From contig DOZQ01000033.1 in the NCBI GenBank assembly GCA_003517915.1, positions 337 to 5,563 on the forward strand: a DNA stretch of 5,227 nt, read 5' to 3'. The notes under the pieces were generated by a model that was given only the letters and a program-made list of their open reading frames with translations, was not told the DNA's origin and searched no databases. This stretch comes from Oscillospiraceae bacterium. GTDB taxonomy: Bacteria > Bacillota > Clostridia > Oscillospirales > Acutalibacteraceae. Positions 1 to 5,141 of the stretch are shown in pieces. The position numbers were made by a program, and so were the translations under genes. The stretch's first letter is position 1, and each line of letters opens with the position of its first letter.

Positions 1-683
1 CCATACCCGAATCCACATTGGGAGTATATTTGGCACGGTGGGGATTTTCAGTGCAGCGACCTACAAAACGCGCCTACAAGCAGGACGAAGAGGCAGTAAA
101 AAGCTGGGTAGAAACTGAGTTTCCCGGCATTTCTGAACGTGCCAAGGCTGAAAATGCGGAGATATACTTTGGCGATGAAGCAGGTGTGCAAAATCAGGCG
201 ACATGCCTGAGAGGATATGCTCCTATCGGAAAAACGCCGGTAGTTATGACCGAGGCTAAGCGCATTAAAATCAATATGCTGTCGGCAATATCCAACCGAG
301 GGAAACTGCGGTTTATGCTGTATAAGGACAATATGAACGCTGATAAACTCATTGATTTCATGCGGCGTTTAGTTCATGACAGCAAGAAAAAAGTATTCTT
401 AATTTTGGACAATCTTCGGGTGCACCATTCAAAAAAGGTAAAGGCGTGGCTTGATGAGCATATAGAGGATATCGAGGTCTTTTATCTGCCATCTTATGCG
501 CCGGAATACAATCCTGACGAGCTTTTAAACAGCGACCTCAAACGCGGAATCAGCAAGCGCCCGAGCCCACGTTCAGACAAGGAGTTGGAGCACAATGTGC
601 GTTCACATTTGAAAGCGGTTCAATTGCGACCGGACAAAATTCGTGGGTTCTTTGGTTCGAGTACGACCTGCTATGCCGCTTGA
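1..683 (+). CDS. IS630-family transposase, C-terminal part (5' end outside window)
   Basis: This is the DDE catalytic part of an IS630-family (Tc1/mariner superfamily) transposase, the enzyme that cuts and joins the element at TA targets. The frame is open to the left edge (first full codon at nt 3, reading IPESTLGVYL), so the true start and the N-terminal HTH lie outside the window; the TTG at 18 is only an in-window candidate. Numbering from nt 3 (226 residues), the triad is visible: D58 in FGDEAG (nt 174), D136 in LILDNLRVHH (nt 408) and E173 in the NPDELLNSDLK motif (nt 519). The last pair is spaced DD36E, normal for the family. The protein ends in a basic segment and CYAA, like the FF..YAA end of relatives. 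No frameshift or stop interrupts the visible part, so it could be active if the missing part is intact. Family call is firm; activity is unknown. Confidence 0.92.
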   Translation, partial: IPESTLGVYLARWGFSVQRPTKRAYKQDEEAVKSWVETEFPGISERAKAENAEIYFGDEAGVQNQATCLRGYAPIGKTPVVMTEAKRIKINMLSAISNRGKLRFMLYKDNMNADKLIDFMRRLVHDSKKKVFLILDNLRVHHSKKVKAWLDEHIEDIEVFYLPSYAPEYNPDELLNSDLKRGISKRPSPRSDKELEHNVRSHLKAVQLRPDKIRGFFGSSTTCYAA

Positions 684-713
684 CTCGCGCAAGGTTTAAT
701 CAGCGGAGCAATA
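1..713 (+). mobile_element. IS630-type insertion sequence, right-hand portion
   Basis: The transposase gene implies an insertion sequence whose left end lies outside the window. The right end is not proven. IS630 elements usually finish within a few tens of bases after the transposase stop, and the block GGTTTAATCAGCGGAGCAAT (693-712) looks like a terminal inverted repeat of this family, so I place the end near 713. Without the left end the inverted repeat and the TA duplication cannot be matched. The right boundary is therefore an inference with an uncertainty of several tens of bases. Confidence 0.5.
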
Positions 714-853
714 ATAACGGCACATTGATTATAGCGTGATGTGTTTAGAAATGCTTATTTTCTGCGTCTTTACGAGGTAACTGCGAAAAAGCTAAATATG
801 TCACTTATTTTTACTCTTTGATGAGTTACAAGCGAACTAATACTTAGATTCAA
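684..853. other. Convergent intergenic gap between transposase and HAAS gene
   Basis: This 170-bp AT-rich gap separates the + strand transposase from the - strand HAAS gene and probably holds the IS right end in its first 30 bases. I see only short inverted repeats: TAATCA/TGATTA (697-702/726-731), CACAT/ATGTG (721-725/739-743), and ACTC/GAGT around 813-824. None has both a strong stem and a T-run, so no convincing terminator is present for either converging gene. No open frame here resembles a known protein. Confidence 0.5.
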
Positions 854-865
854 CTATAATAGTTG
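851..865. repeat. 15-bp interrupted palindrome over the HAAS stop codon
   Basis: CAACTAT-A-ATAGTTG is a perfect inverted repeat with 7-base arms around one base, and it contains the HAAS stop codon (854-856). As RNA it could form about a 5-bp stem with a 5-nt loop. No U-run follows on the minus strand, so it is a weak terminator candidate at best. It may be a protein-binding site or chance in AT-rich DNA. Confidence 0.4.
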
Positions 866-1378
866 TATGCGCTCTTTATAATCACGCACGACCCGAACAA
901 AATATCTTTTGAGAGTTCGGTAGCATAAATATACAAGAATAGATAGCAATCCTGCCATCAACAGACCTGCGGGAACGCTCATAATTTGGGGAACATCCAT
1001 ATTAAGCATCGTCATATTGACTGTCCCGATGCCAAAATTCCGCAATATGCCTCCAATAACCGACCCGATTGCACCGACCCCAAATAGTAATGCCATTCCT
1101 CCGAATATAAAAACCATGAAAAAGCTTCCTATACCAGCAGAAACAAGTAATGGAATAGCTTTCAAAATTCTATTGTTATTTACATAGTACTCTCCAACCA
1201 ATGATTTTGCGAGAATTTCGGGATTCCCTAATCTGCTCAGGACATAAAATTCTTCTTTCCCGGCAGCAAGAGTATCTGCTATATGCTGTTCGATTTCCTT
1301 GATGATGTCTTCTTTTTGTTCCGCAGGCAATCCTTTCAAATTTTTCTTTAGCTCAGAGATGTAAGCATCTTTATCCAT
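854..1378 (-). CDS. HAAS-domain (DUF1700) membrane protein, PadR partner
   Basis: This 174-residue protein has the HAAS/DUF1700 layout. An N-terminal soluble helical domain (about 1-65) carries the spaced pattern L10-x3-L14, LP at 17-18, acidic/basic helices, G40, and LGNPE at 50-54. It is followed by hydrophobic segments at about 72-95, 96-113 and 134-153, then a short basic cytoplasmic-looking tail (RTLKRYFVRVVRDYKER). Such proteins are regularly encoded directly after a PadR regulator and are thought to act with it in envelope or stress signalling; the precise job is unknown. Here the ATG lies 1 nt after the padR stop (TGA-A-ATG), and a Shine-Dalgarno AAAAGGAG (1389-1396) sits inside the end of padR, 10 nt from the ATG. 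That implies one transcript and probable translational coupling. G+C is low compared with the cyclase. Length is normal for the family, with no truncation. Confidence 0.85.
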   Translation of the reverse strand: MDKDAYISELKKNLKGLPAEQKEDIIKEIEQHIADTLAAGKEEFYVLSRLGNPEILAKSLVGEYYVNNNRILKAIPLLVSAGIGSFFMVFIFGGMALLFGVGAIGSVIGGILRNFGIGTVNMTMLNMDVPQIMSVPAGLLMAGLLSILVYLCYRTLKRYFVRVVRDYKERIQLL

Positions 1379-1379
1379 T

Positions 1380-1721
1380 TCAGTTTTGCTCCTTTTGATT
1401 TAATAAAATATTTATTTCTTTTGACAGCTCAACCCAAGTCAATGACATTTTATTTAGCACTTCAAGCCCTAATGCAGTCAATTTGTAGTATTTTCTTGGA
1501 TGTCCCCCCTCGGATTCCAACCAGTATGATTCTAATTTTTTTTCTTTTTGCAGTCTTCGCAACAAGGGATACAATGTGCCTTCTGTTATTGAAAGATATC
1601 TAAGCTCTTCTAAGCTCGAAACTATCTCATAACCATAACAAGCTTTTTGACTAATAAAAAGCAAGACACAAAATTCCATGATGCCGCGTCTTAATTGCGC
1701 AACCCATTCAACATCATCCAT
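1380..1721 (-). CDS. PadR-family transcriptional regulator
   Basis: This is a small (113-residue) PadR-type repressor with one winged-helix DNA-binding domain and a short C-terminal helix for dimerisation (about 90-108). Family hallmarks are clear: RRGIMEFCVLLFIS (11-24), the YGYEI motif (29-33), the recognition-helix region EGTLYPLLRRL (47-57), and the wing GGHPRKYYKLT (72-82) with the usual basic residues. PadR proteins normally repress their own operon and release DNA on binding a small ligand or stress signal; the ligand cannot be told from sequence. The start at 1721 is supported by a strong GGAGGTG (1727-1733) spaced 5 nt from the ATG and by the usual ten or so residues before the conserved core; the internal Met15 falls inside the first helix. 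It is the first gene of the operon with the HAAS protein. Not a track shadow: the + strand frames over it match nothing. Confidence 0.93.
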   Translation of the reverse strand: MDDVEWVAQLRRGIMEFCVLLFISQKACYGYEIVSSLEELRYLSITEGTLYPLLRRLQKEKKLESYWLESEGGHPRKYYKLTALGLEVLNKMSLTWVELSKEINILLNQKEQN

Positions 1722-1726
1722 TAATT

Positions 1727-1733
1727 CACCTCC
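1727..1733 (-). promoter_or_regulatory. Ribosome binding site of padR
   Basis: GGAGGTG read on the minus strand is a near-complete anti-SD match, 5 nt before the ATG at 1721. It fixes the padR start. If the promoter call at 1740-1768 is right, the transcript would begin at or next to this site, giving a leader of only about 12 nt. Confidence 0.85.
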
Positions 1734-1739
1734 AAAGAC

Positions 1740-1768
1740 AGTATATCACATCTTACTGTGTGTTGCAA
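1740..1768 (-). promoter_or_regulatory. Predicted sigma70-type promoter of the padR-HAAS operon, with possible operator
   Basis: On the minus strand, -35 TTGCAA (1763-1768) and -10 TATACT (1740-1745) are separated by exactly 17 nt. The -10 is preceded by TGA, giving an extended -10 (TGn-TATACT). Between the two boxes lies an inverted repeat, CACA-N6-TGTG (+ strand 1747-1760). That is the place where an autoregulating PadR would block polymerase. Promoter strength and position are good by eye; the operator role is inference from PadR family habit. Confidence 0.65.
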
Positions 1769-1804
1769 GGTATATTTTCGACAGATTAAATATTCTTGAA
1801 AATG

Positions 1805-1836
1805 AACGAGGACATGCCAAAGAGCATATCCTCGTT
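1805..1836 (-). terminator. 13-bp stem hairpin, possible terminator or structured RNA
   Basis: AACGAGGACATGC (1805-1817) pairs with GCATATCCTCGTT (1824-1836) around a 6-nt loop. As minus-strand RNA all 13 positions pair, one as G-U; as + strand RNA the same position is a C-A mismatch. The minus strand continues CATTTTC, a weak U-run; the + strand gives TTTTG. It lies about 145 nt after the HigA-like gene stop and just before the padR promoter, so insulation between the two units is the likeliest role. A part of a small RNA is the alternative. Confidence 0.5.
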
Positions 1837-1879
1837 TTGTGCATATTATATGAATACTATCCCTCGAAAGCCGAGCGGC

Positions 1880-1912
1880 GGGTAAGGGTAGAAAAGAAAT
1901 ATACCCTCACCC
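1880..1912 (-). repeat. 11-bp stem hairpin downstream of HigA-like gene
   Basis: GGGTAAGGGTA (1880-1890) faces TACCCTCACCC (1902-1912) over an 11-nt A-rich loop (U-rich on the minus strand). On the minus strand all 11 pairs form with one G-U; on the + strand one A-C mismatch remains. It is followed on the minus strand by GCCGCTCGGC, itself a small palindrome, and not by a U-run, so it is not a textbook terminator. It could be an attenuated 3' end processing site or part of a structured RNA with the hairpin at 1805-1836. Confidence 0.45.
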
Positions 1913-1980
1913 ATTCATAATAACAAAAAACCTATAGAAATCAATAAAATTCGGCATTCTTTCTGCCATACAAATAGTTT

Positions 1981-2784
1981 TTACAAGCTATGACCGTAAC
2001 TCTTATTGCGTTTCGGCTTCGGCGTAAGCTCGTCTATGTGCTTCTGTATGCCGGGGGATATTTCATAGTGTTTTTCAATATCTTCCGCGATTTCCGTAAG
2101 TCCAGCTTTTTTAGCCCATGTAACGGCGTAATTGGGTATCGCTTTCAAAAGCCGTTCCTGCGGCGGCGTTAATCCCTCAATTATAAGAGCCGGGTCGTAT
2201 AGTATGGCGTTAATCGCTTTCGCCATGCTCCCGACATTGCTGTACGCGCCTTTCATTACGGCTTCCATTTCCGCCGCTTTATCCGCCATGACTTTGAATC
2301 TGTCGCGGTCTGATACGGCTTGGCGGTACAGGGCATTAAGGTTGGTCTGCTGATAGTACAGGCTTTGCGCTTTCTTAATTTCGGAAGCGGCTTCCGATTT
2401 AAGGGCGTTCGCCGTGGCTATCGCTTCGGAAGCGGCGGCGTTGGCTTCGGCGGCTTTCTTTTCGGCGGCGGCCTTTTCTTTGCCTCCGGCTGTCGGCTTC
2501 TGAACTCTGGGAATACTCTTAATAAGTTTTGCCAGTTCTTTGTCTTTGGCCGCTTCGCTGAGGTCCCATCTCATCTGCATTGTGAGAAAGTATTCGGGAT
2601 TGGTGTTAAAGTATTGCGCAAGCCTCATCGCAACGGGAACGGTAATCTTTGTTTTACCGATAACGATCAGCCGGACTGCCGACTGGCTAAGGTGAATATC
2701 CTTTGAAAGCTTAAAAGGATTGAGTTTGTACTTTTCCAGCATACCAGCTAGATAAGACCCGGGGGACTGTAAAGTCTGTGCCAT
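1981..2784 (-). CDS. HigA-like XRE-family DNA-binding protein with long Ala-rich helical extension
   Basis: This 267-residue protein starts with a HigA-type helix-turn-helix domain (about 8-75). It has SPGSYLAGMLEKYKLNPFKLS, where relatives have PGEIL..L...GLS...LA, recognition helix SQSAVRLIVIGK (33-44), and the family end MRLAQYFNTNPEYFLTMQ (53-70). Most HigA antitoxins stop near residue 100. This one continues with an Ala/Lys/Glu-rich, probably coiled-coil segment (about 101-180), then a predicted helical domain (about 185-250) and a basic tail (PKPKRNKSYGH). I do not recognise the C-terminal part. No HigB-like toxin lies beside it: upstream is the divergent cyclase, downstream a hairpin region and padR. 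It is thus better read as a DNA-binding regulator or orphan antidote than half of a proven toxin-antitoxin pair. Start at 2784 is set by AAGGAG (2790-2795), 5 nt before the ATG. Autoregulation is likely by family habit. Confidence 0.8.
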   Translation of the reverse strand: MAQTLQSPGSYLAGMLEKYKLNPFKLSKDIHLSQSAVRLIVIGKTKITVPVAMRLAQYFNTNPEYFLTMQMRWDLSEAAKDKELAKLIKSIPRVQKPTAGGKEKAAAEKKAAEANAAASEAIATANALKSEAASEIKKAQSLYYQQTNLNALYRQAVSDRDRFKVMADKAAEMEAVMKGAYSNVGSMAKAINAILYDPALIIEGLTPPQERLLKAIPNYAVTWAKKAGLTEIAEDIEKHYEISPGIQKHIDELTPKPKRNKSYGHSL

Positions 2785-2789
2785 ACATG

Positions 2790-2862
2790 CTCCTTATTTC
2801 TTGGTTTTGTAGACATAATAATAATACCAGAAGATTTATAATAAGTCTAGTAGAAAAATCAA
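2790..2862 (-). promoter_or_regulatory. Predicted promoter and RBS of the HigA-like gene
   Basis: On the minus strand a -35-like TTGATT (2857-2862) and -10 TATAAA (2835-2840) are 16 nt apart. They imply a transcript start near 2828 and a leader of about 44 nt ending in the Shine-Dalgarno AAGGAG (2790-2795). The region is AT-rich with an A-tract at 2861-2868. Fit is reasonable but AT-rich DNA gives such matches easily. Confidence 0.5.
2810..2849. promoter_or_regulatory. Imperfect inverted repeat in the divergent control region
   Basis: TAGACATAATA (2810-2820) and its partner TATAATAAGTCTA (2837-2849) form an inverted repeat whose outer TAGAC/GTCTA arms are exact and whose inner TA steps match at 9 of 11 positions. 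The right arm overlaps the predicted -10 of the HigA-like gene. That is a plausible operator for autoregulation by the HTH protein. It is by-eye only and could be chance in AT-rich DNA. Confidence 0.35.
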
Positions 2863-2880
2863 AAAAAACGTGATAAAATT

Positions 2881-2884
2881 GAGG
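2881..2884 (+). promoter_or_regulatory. Short ribosome binding site of the cyclase gene
   Basis: GAGG lies 4 nt before the ATG at 2889, a weak and close Shine-Dalgarno. An extended -10 look-alike, TGATAAAAT (2871-2879), sits so near that a transcript starting from it would begin around 2886 and leave this site out. So either the real promoter is further upstream, for example using TATAAT at 2837-2842, or the message is almost leaderless. I see no matching -35 for either. Confidence 0.5.
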
Positions 2885-2888
2885 CGCT

Positions 2889-5141
2889 ATGCGGAAAATA
2901 CAAAAAAAAGCAAACAAAAAGATCGCCGCGCTGATTATTGGAGCGCTGGTTTTTGCGGTAATAACCCTGCTGCACCTGTGCGGGGCTTTTCATTTTCTGG
3001 AATATAAGTCTTATGATCTGCGCGTCAGGTTTTTTGCCGAATCAACACGGCCCGCAAATGATATTATTGTTATTTTGGTGAATCAGGACAGTATTGACTG
3101 GGCGCAGAGGGAGCGGGGGTGGGGGTGGCCCTGGCCCCGGCAGGCTTACGCGGAAATACTCGATTACATGAATCTGGGCGGCGCGAATTCTGTTGCCATT
3201 GATATTTTGTTTACCGAGTCTTCCATATATCAGGAAGCGGATGATAATGATTTTATACGCGCCGAACGGGAATACGGCAGAACCGTGCAGGGAGTTTTTT
3301 TGAGCAGCCAGAGCGGTAATATCGCTTCATGGCCGCCCGAATTAAAGCTGCCTTTGTACCGGCCGGAAGGTTTCGGCGCTTTTCTGGAACAATTCAGCCG
3401 TAATGAAAGCGGTAATCGGCTGGACAGCGCCCAATTTCCCATTCCGGGACTGAGTTCCGCCGCCGGCGCGTTGGGCTGTTTAAGCGGGATACCCGATTCT
3501 GACGGCGTAATCAGGCGGCTGCGGCTGTTTACCCTTTTTGACAATAAAGCTGTTCCGGGTTTGGCCGCCGCCTCGCTGCTGGTTGGCGGATATAGTGAAA
3601 ATATCAGTTATAACGCCGCCAATAAAACCGTCCAATGGGATCAAATGACTATTCCTGATGTTAAAAACGGGGCAAGCCTGCTCCGTTTCCGGGGCGATTT
3701 GTCCCGTTACATACCGTATTCAGCCAAAGATATTTTAATCAGCAAAGAAGCGTACCTGCGCGGCGAGGAACCGGTTTATTTGCCGGAGGATTTTGCCGGC
3801 TGCTATGTTTTTTTGGGCCTGTATGCTCCGGGGCTGTTTGATATTTTCAGCACGCCTATTTCATCATTGTATCCGGGCATGGGGGCGCATATTACCATGC
3901 TGGATAATATTCTGCAGGGTGATTTTATCCGTGAAAGCGGGCAATGGCTGAATTTGTTAATTCTTTTAGTCGTAGTGGGTATAACCGTTGCGCTGAGTCT
4001 GTTTTCAGGCCGCGTGTTTTTGCCGGTGTGCGCCACCGTTTTGACCGTAGCCGCAGTTATCGCGGTTTCTTTTGCCGCTTACCAGACGGGCGGCCTGTGG
4101 CTCCCCATGATAACGTTTCTCGCCGGAATTGCCGCGGCGTTTATCAGCGCGACTCTGTACAATTACGCCACCGAAGGCAGTCAGAAACGTTTTATTAAAT
4201 CGGCGTTTAGCCAGTACCTTTCGCCCAAAGTTATTGAACAAATTATCGCCGATCCCTCGCAGCTTAAACTCGGCGGTGAAAAACGCGAAATGACGGCGAT
4301 TTTTACCGATATCCGCAGCTTTTCCACCATAAGCGAGGCGCTCGGCGATCCGCAAAAACTGGTAGAACTCCTCAACCATTACCTCACCCGAATGAGTAAT
4401 ATCGTGCTTGAAAATCAGGGAACCATTGACAAATACGAGGGCGACGCCATTATCGCTTTTTTCGGGGCGCCGGTGTATATGGAGAACCATGCCGCGCTGG
4501 CCTGCCGTTCCGTGGTGCTGATGAAAAAAGCCGAAGTTGACATTAATCGCGAAGCGCTTAGTCTGGGGCTTATTACCCCGGCGGTTATGGAGGCAATGGT
4601 CAAAAAAGGCATACTGCGCAGTATTGACGATCCATGCCCCATGTTTACCCGTTTGGGGGTTAATTCCGGCAGCATGGTCGTCGGCAATATGGGAACCCCC
4701 AGCAAAATGGACTACACGATAATGGGAAACGCCGTCAACCTTGCGGCCCGGCTTGAGGGGGTGAACAAGCAGTACAACACCGGCGGTATTTTAATCAGCG
4801 AATATACCAGAGACCAAATCGGTGATGAATTTGTGCTGCGGACGCTCAGCCGTGTCCGCGTGGTGGGGATCAACACCCCCCTGCGCCTCTATGAACTGCT
4901 TGACATACGGGCGGAGGCCCCCCCCGCCCTGATAGAAATGACCCGTATGTGGGAGCAGGGCTTTGCCGCTTATGAGCGCCGGGATTTTAACGCCGCCGTG
5001 CAGGTTTTTGAAGCGGTATACCGGCAGAATGAAACAGACCTTGCCGCGAAAAAATACCTTGACCGCTGCCGGAAATACCTTGCCTCGCCCCCCGATGACG
5101 CGGCATGGGATAACGGCGTGGACAATTTGACCGAGAAATGA
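2889..5141 (+). CDS. CHASE2-domain membrane adenylate cyclase (class III)
   Basis: This 750-residue protein is a predicted sensor cyclase that makes cAMP from ATP. Order: TM1 (about 11-30); extracytoplasmic CHASE2 sensor (about 31-345), with YDLRVRF (42-48), WGWPWPRQAYAEIL (78-91), VAIDILFTE (102-110) and GMGAHITMLDNIL (330-342); three membrane helices (about 353-373, 377-398, 403-424); linker AFSQYLSPKVIEQIIADP (439-456); class III catalytic domain (about 462-672). Metal-binding D474 (FTDIRSF) and D519 (YEGDAIIAFFG), adenine-contact K514, T610 (DYTIMGN) at the second specificity site, and N617/R621 (NLAAR) are all present. Lys plus Thr is the bacterial adenylate-cyclase pattern, not the guanylate one. 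An unusual insert of about 20 residues lies near 555-580. A TPR-like helical pair (about 685-730) follows. It is transcribed away from the HigA-like gene, start chosen by GAGG and the basic N-terminus before TM1. Notable: A8 tract at codons 5-7 and C8 tract at codons 677-679. Confidence 0.93.
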   Translation: MRKIQKKANKKIAALIIGALVFAVITLLHLCGAFHFLEYKSYDLRVRFFAESTRPANDIIVILVNQDSIDWAQRERGWGWPWPRQAYAEILDYMNLGGANSVAIDILFTESSIYQEADDNDFIRAEREYGRTVQGVFLSSQSGNIASWPPELKLPLYRPEGFGAFLEQFSRNESGNRLDSAQFPIPGLSSAAGALGCLSGIPDSDGVIRRLRLFTLFDNKAVPGLAAASLLVGGYSENISYNAANKTVQWDQMTIPDVKNGASLLRFRGDLSRYIPYSAKDILISKEAYLRGEEPVYLPEDFAGCYVFLGLYAPGLFDIFSTPISSLYPGMGAHITMLDNILQGDFIRESGQWLNLLILLVVVGITVALSLFSGRVFLPVCATVLTVAAVIAVSFAAYQTGGLWLPMITFLAGIAAAFISATLYNYATEGSQKRFIKSAFSQYLSPKVIEQIIADPSQLKLGGEKREMTAIFTDIRSFSTISEALGDPQKLVELLNHYLTRMSNIVLENQGTIDKYEGDAIIAFFGAPVYMENHAALACRSVVLMKKAEVDINREALSLGLITPAVMEAMVKKGILRSIDDPCPMFTRLGVNSGSMVVGNMGTPSKMDYTIMGNAVNLAARLEGVNKQYNTGGILISEYTRDQIGDEFVLRTLSRVRVVGINTPLRLYELLDIRAEAPPALIEMTRMWEQGFAAYERRDFNAAVQVFEAVYRQNETDLAAKKYLDRCRKYLASPPDDAAWDNGVDNLTEK
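4918..4925 (+). repeat. C8 homopolymer tract in the cyclase gene
   Basis: Eight consecutive C bases encode the end of Ala677 and Pro678-Pro679, at the junction between the catalytic domain and the TPR-like tail. Loss of one C puts TGA in frame five codons on (GCC CCC CCG CCC TGA); gain of one C leads to a TGA about 20 codons on. Either product would keep the cyclase domain and lose the tail. Length 8 is borderline for slippage. Confidence 0.7.

Larger units (their letters stand above)
1722..1980. other. Intergenic region between padR and HigA-like gene
   Basis: This 259-bp gene-free stretch holds the padR promoter at its left side and, further right, two long hairpins (1805-1836 and 1880-1912) and a short GGCA/TGCC stem (1953-1967). 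It lies downstream of the HigA-like gene and upstream of padR, both on the minus strand, so transcription termination of the first is expected here. The + strand frames across it match no known protein. Confidence 0.6.

Noticed and set aside
1861..1912. Short GGGTAAGGGTA/CCCTCACCC repeats considered as a CRISPR or iteron array
   Set aside because: Only one inverted pair, no regularly spaced direct repeats and no Cas or Rep gene nearby.
1678..1920. + strand open frame of 80 codons across the padR promoter
   Set aside because: It overlaps padR and its promoter, has no ribosome binding site, and its translation looks like antisense of regulatory DNA and hairpins.
2380..2436. Two copies of TTCGGAAGCGGC (2380-2391 and 2425-2436) and a TCGGAAGC-G-GCTTCCGA palindrome (2381-2397)
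   Set aside because: They encode repeated Ser-Glu-Ala residues in the coiled coil; codon reuse explains them without a DNA-level role.
2320..2706. + strand Gly/Phe-rich open frame opposite the HigA-like gene
   Set aside because: The Gly/Phe repeats are the antisense of the Ala/Glu/Lys codons of the coiled coil; no independent coding signal.
1981..2784. A complete HigBA toxin-antitoxin pair
   Set aside because: No toxin-like small basic protein is encoded on either side within the window, and the protein is far longer than a standard HigA.
2711..2917. - strand 68-codon frame over the divergent control region
   Set aside because: It overlaps both real gene starts in another frame and lacks a ribosome binding site.
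3295..3301. T7 tracts in the cyclase gene (also 3808-3814) as phase-variation sites
   Set aside because: Phe/Val codons in hydrophobic stretches explain them, and seven T bases are too short to stand out here.
4005..4490. - strand 161-codon frame opposite the cyclase gene
   Set aside because: A shadow in a G+C-rich gene; the + strand frame has unmistakable catalytic motifs.
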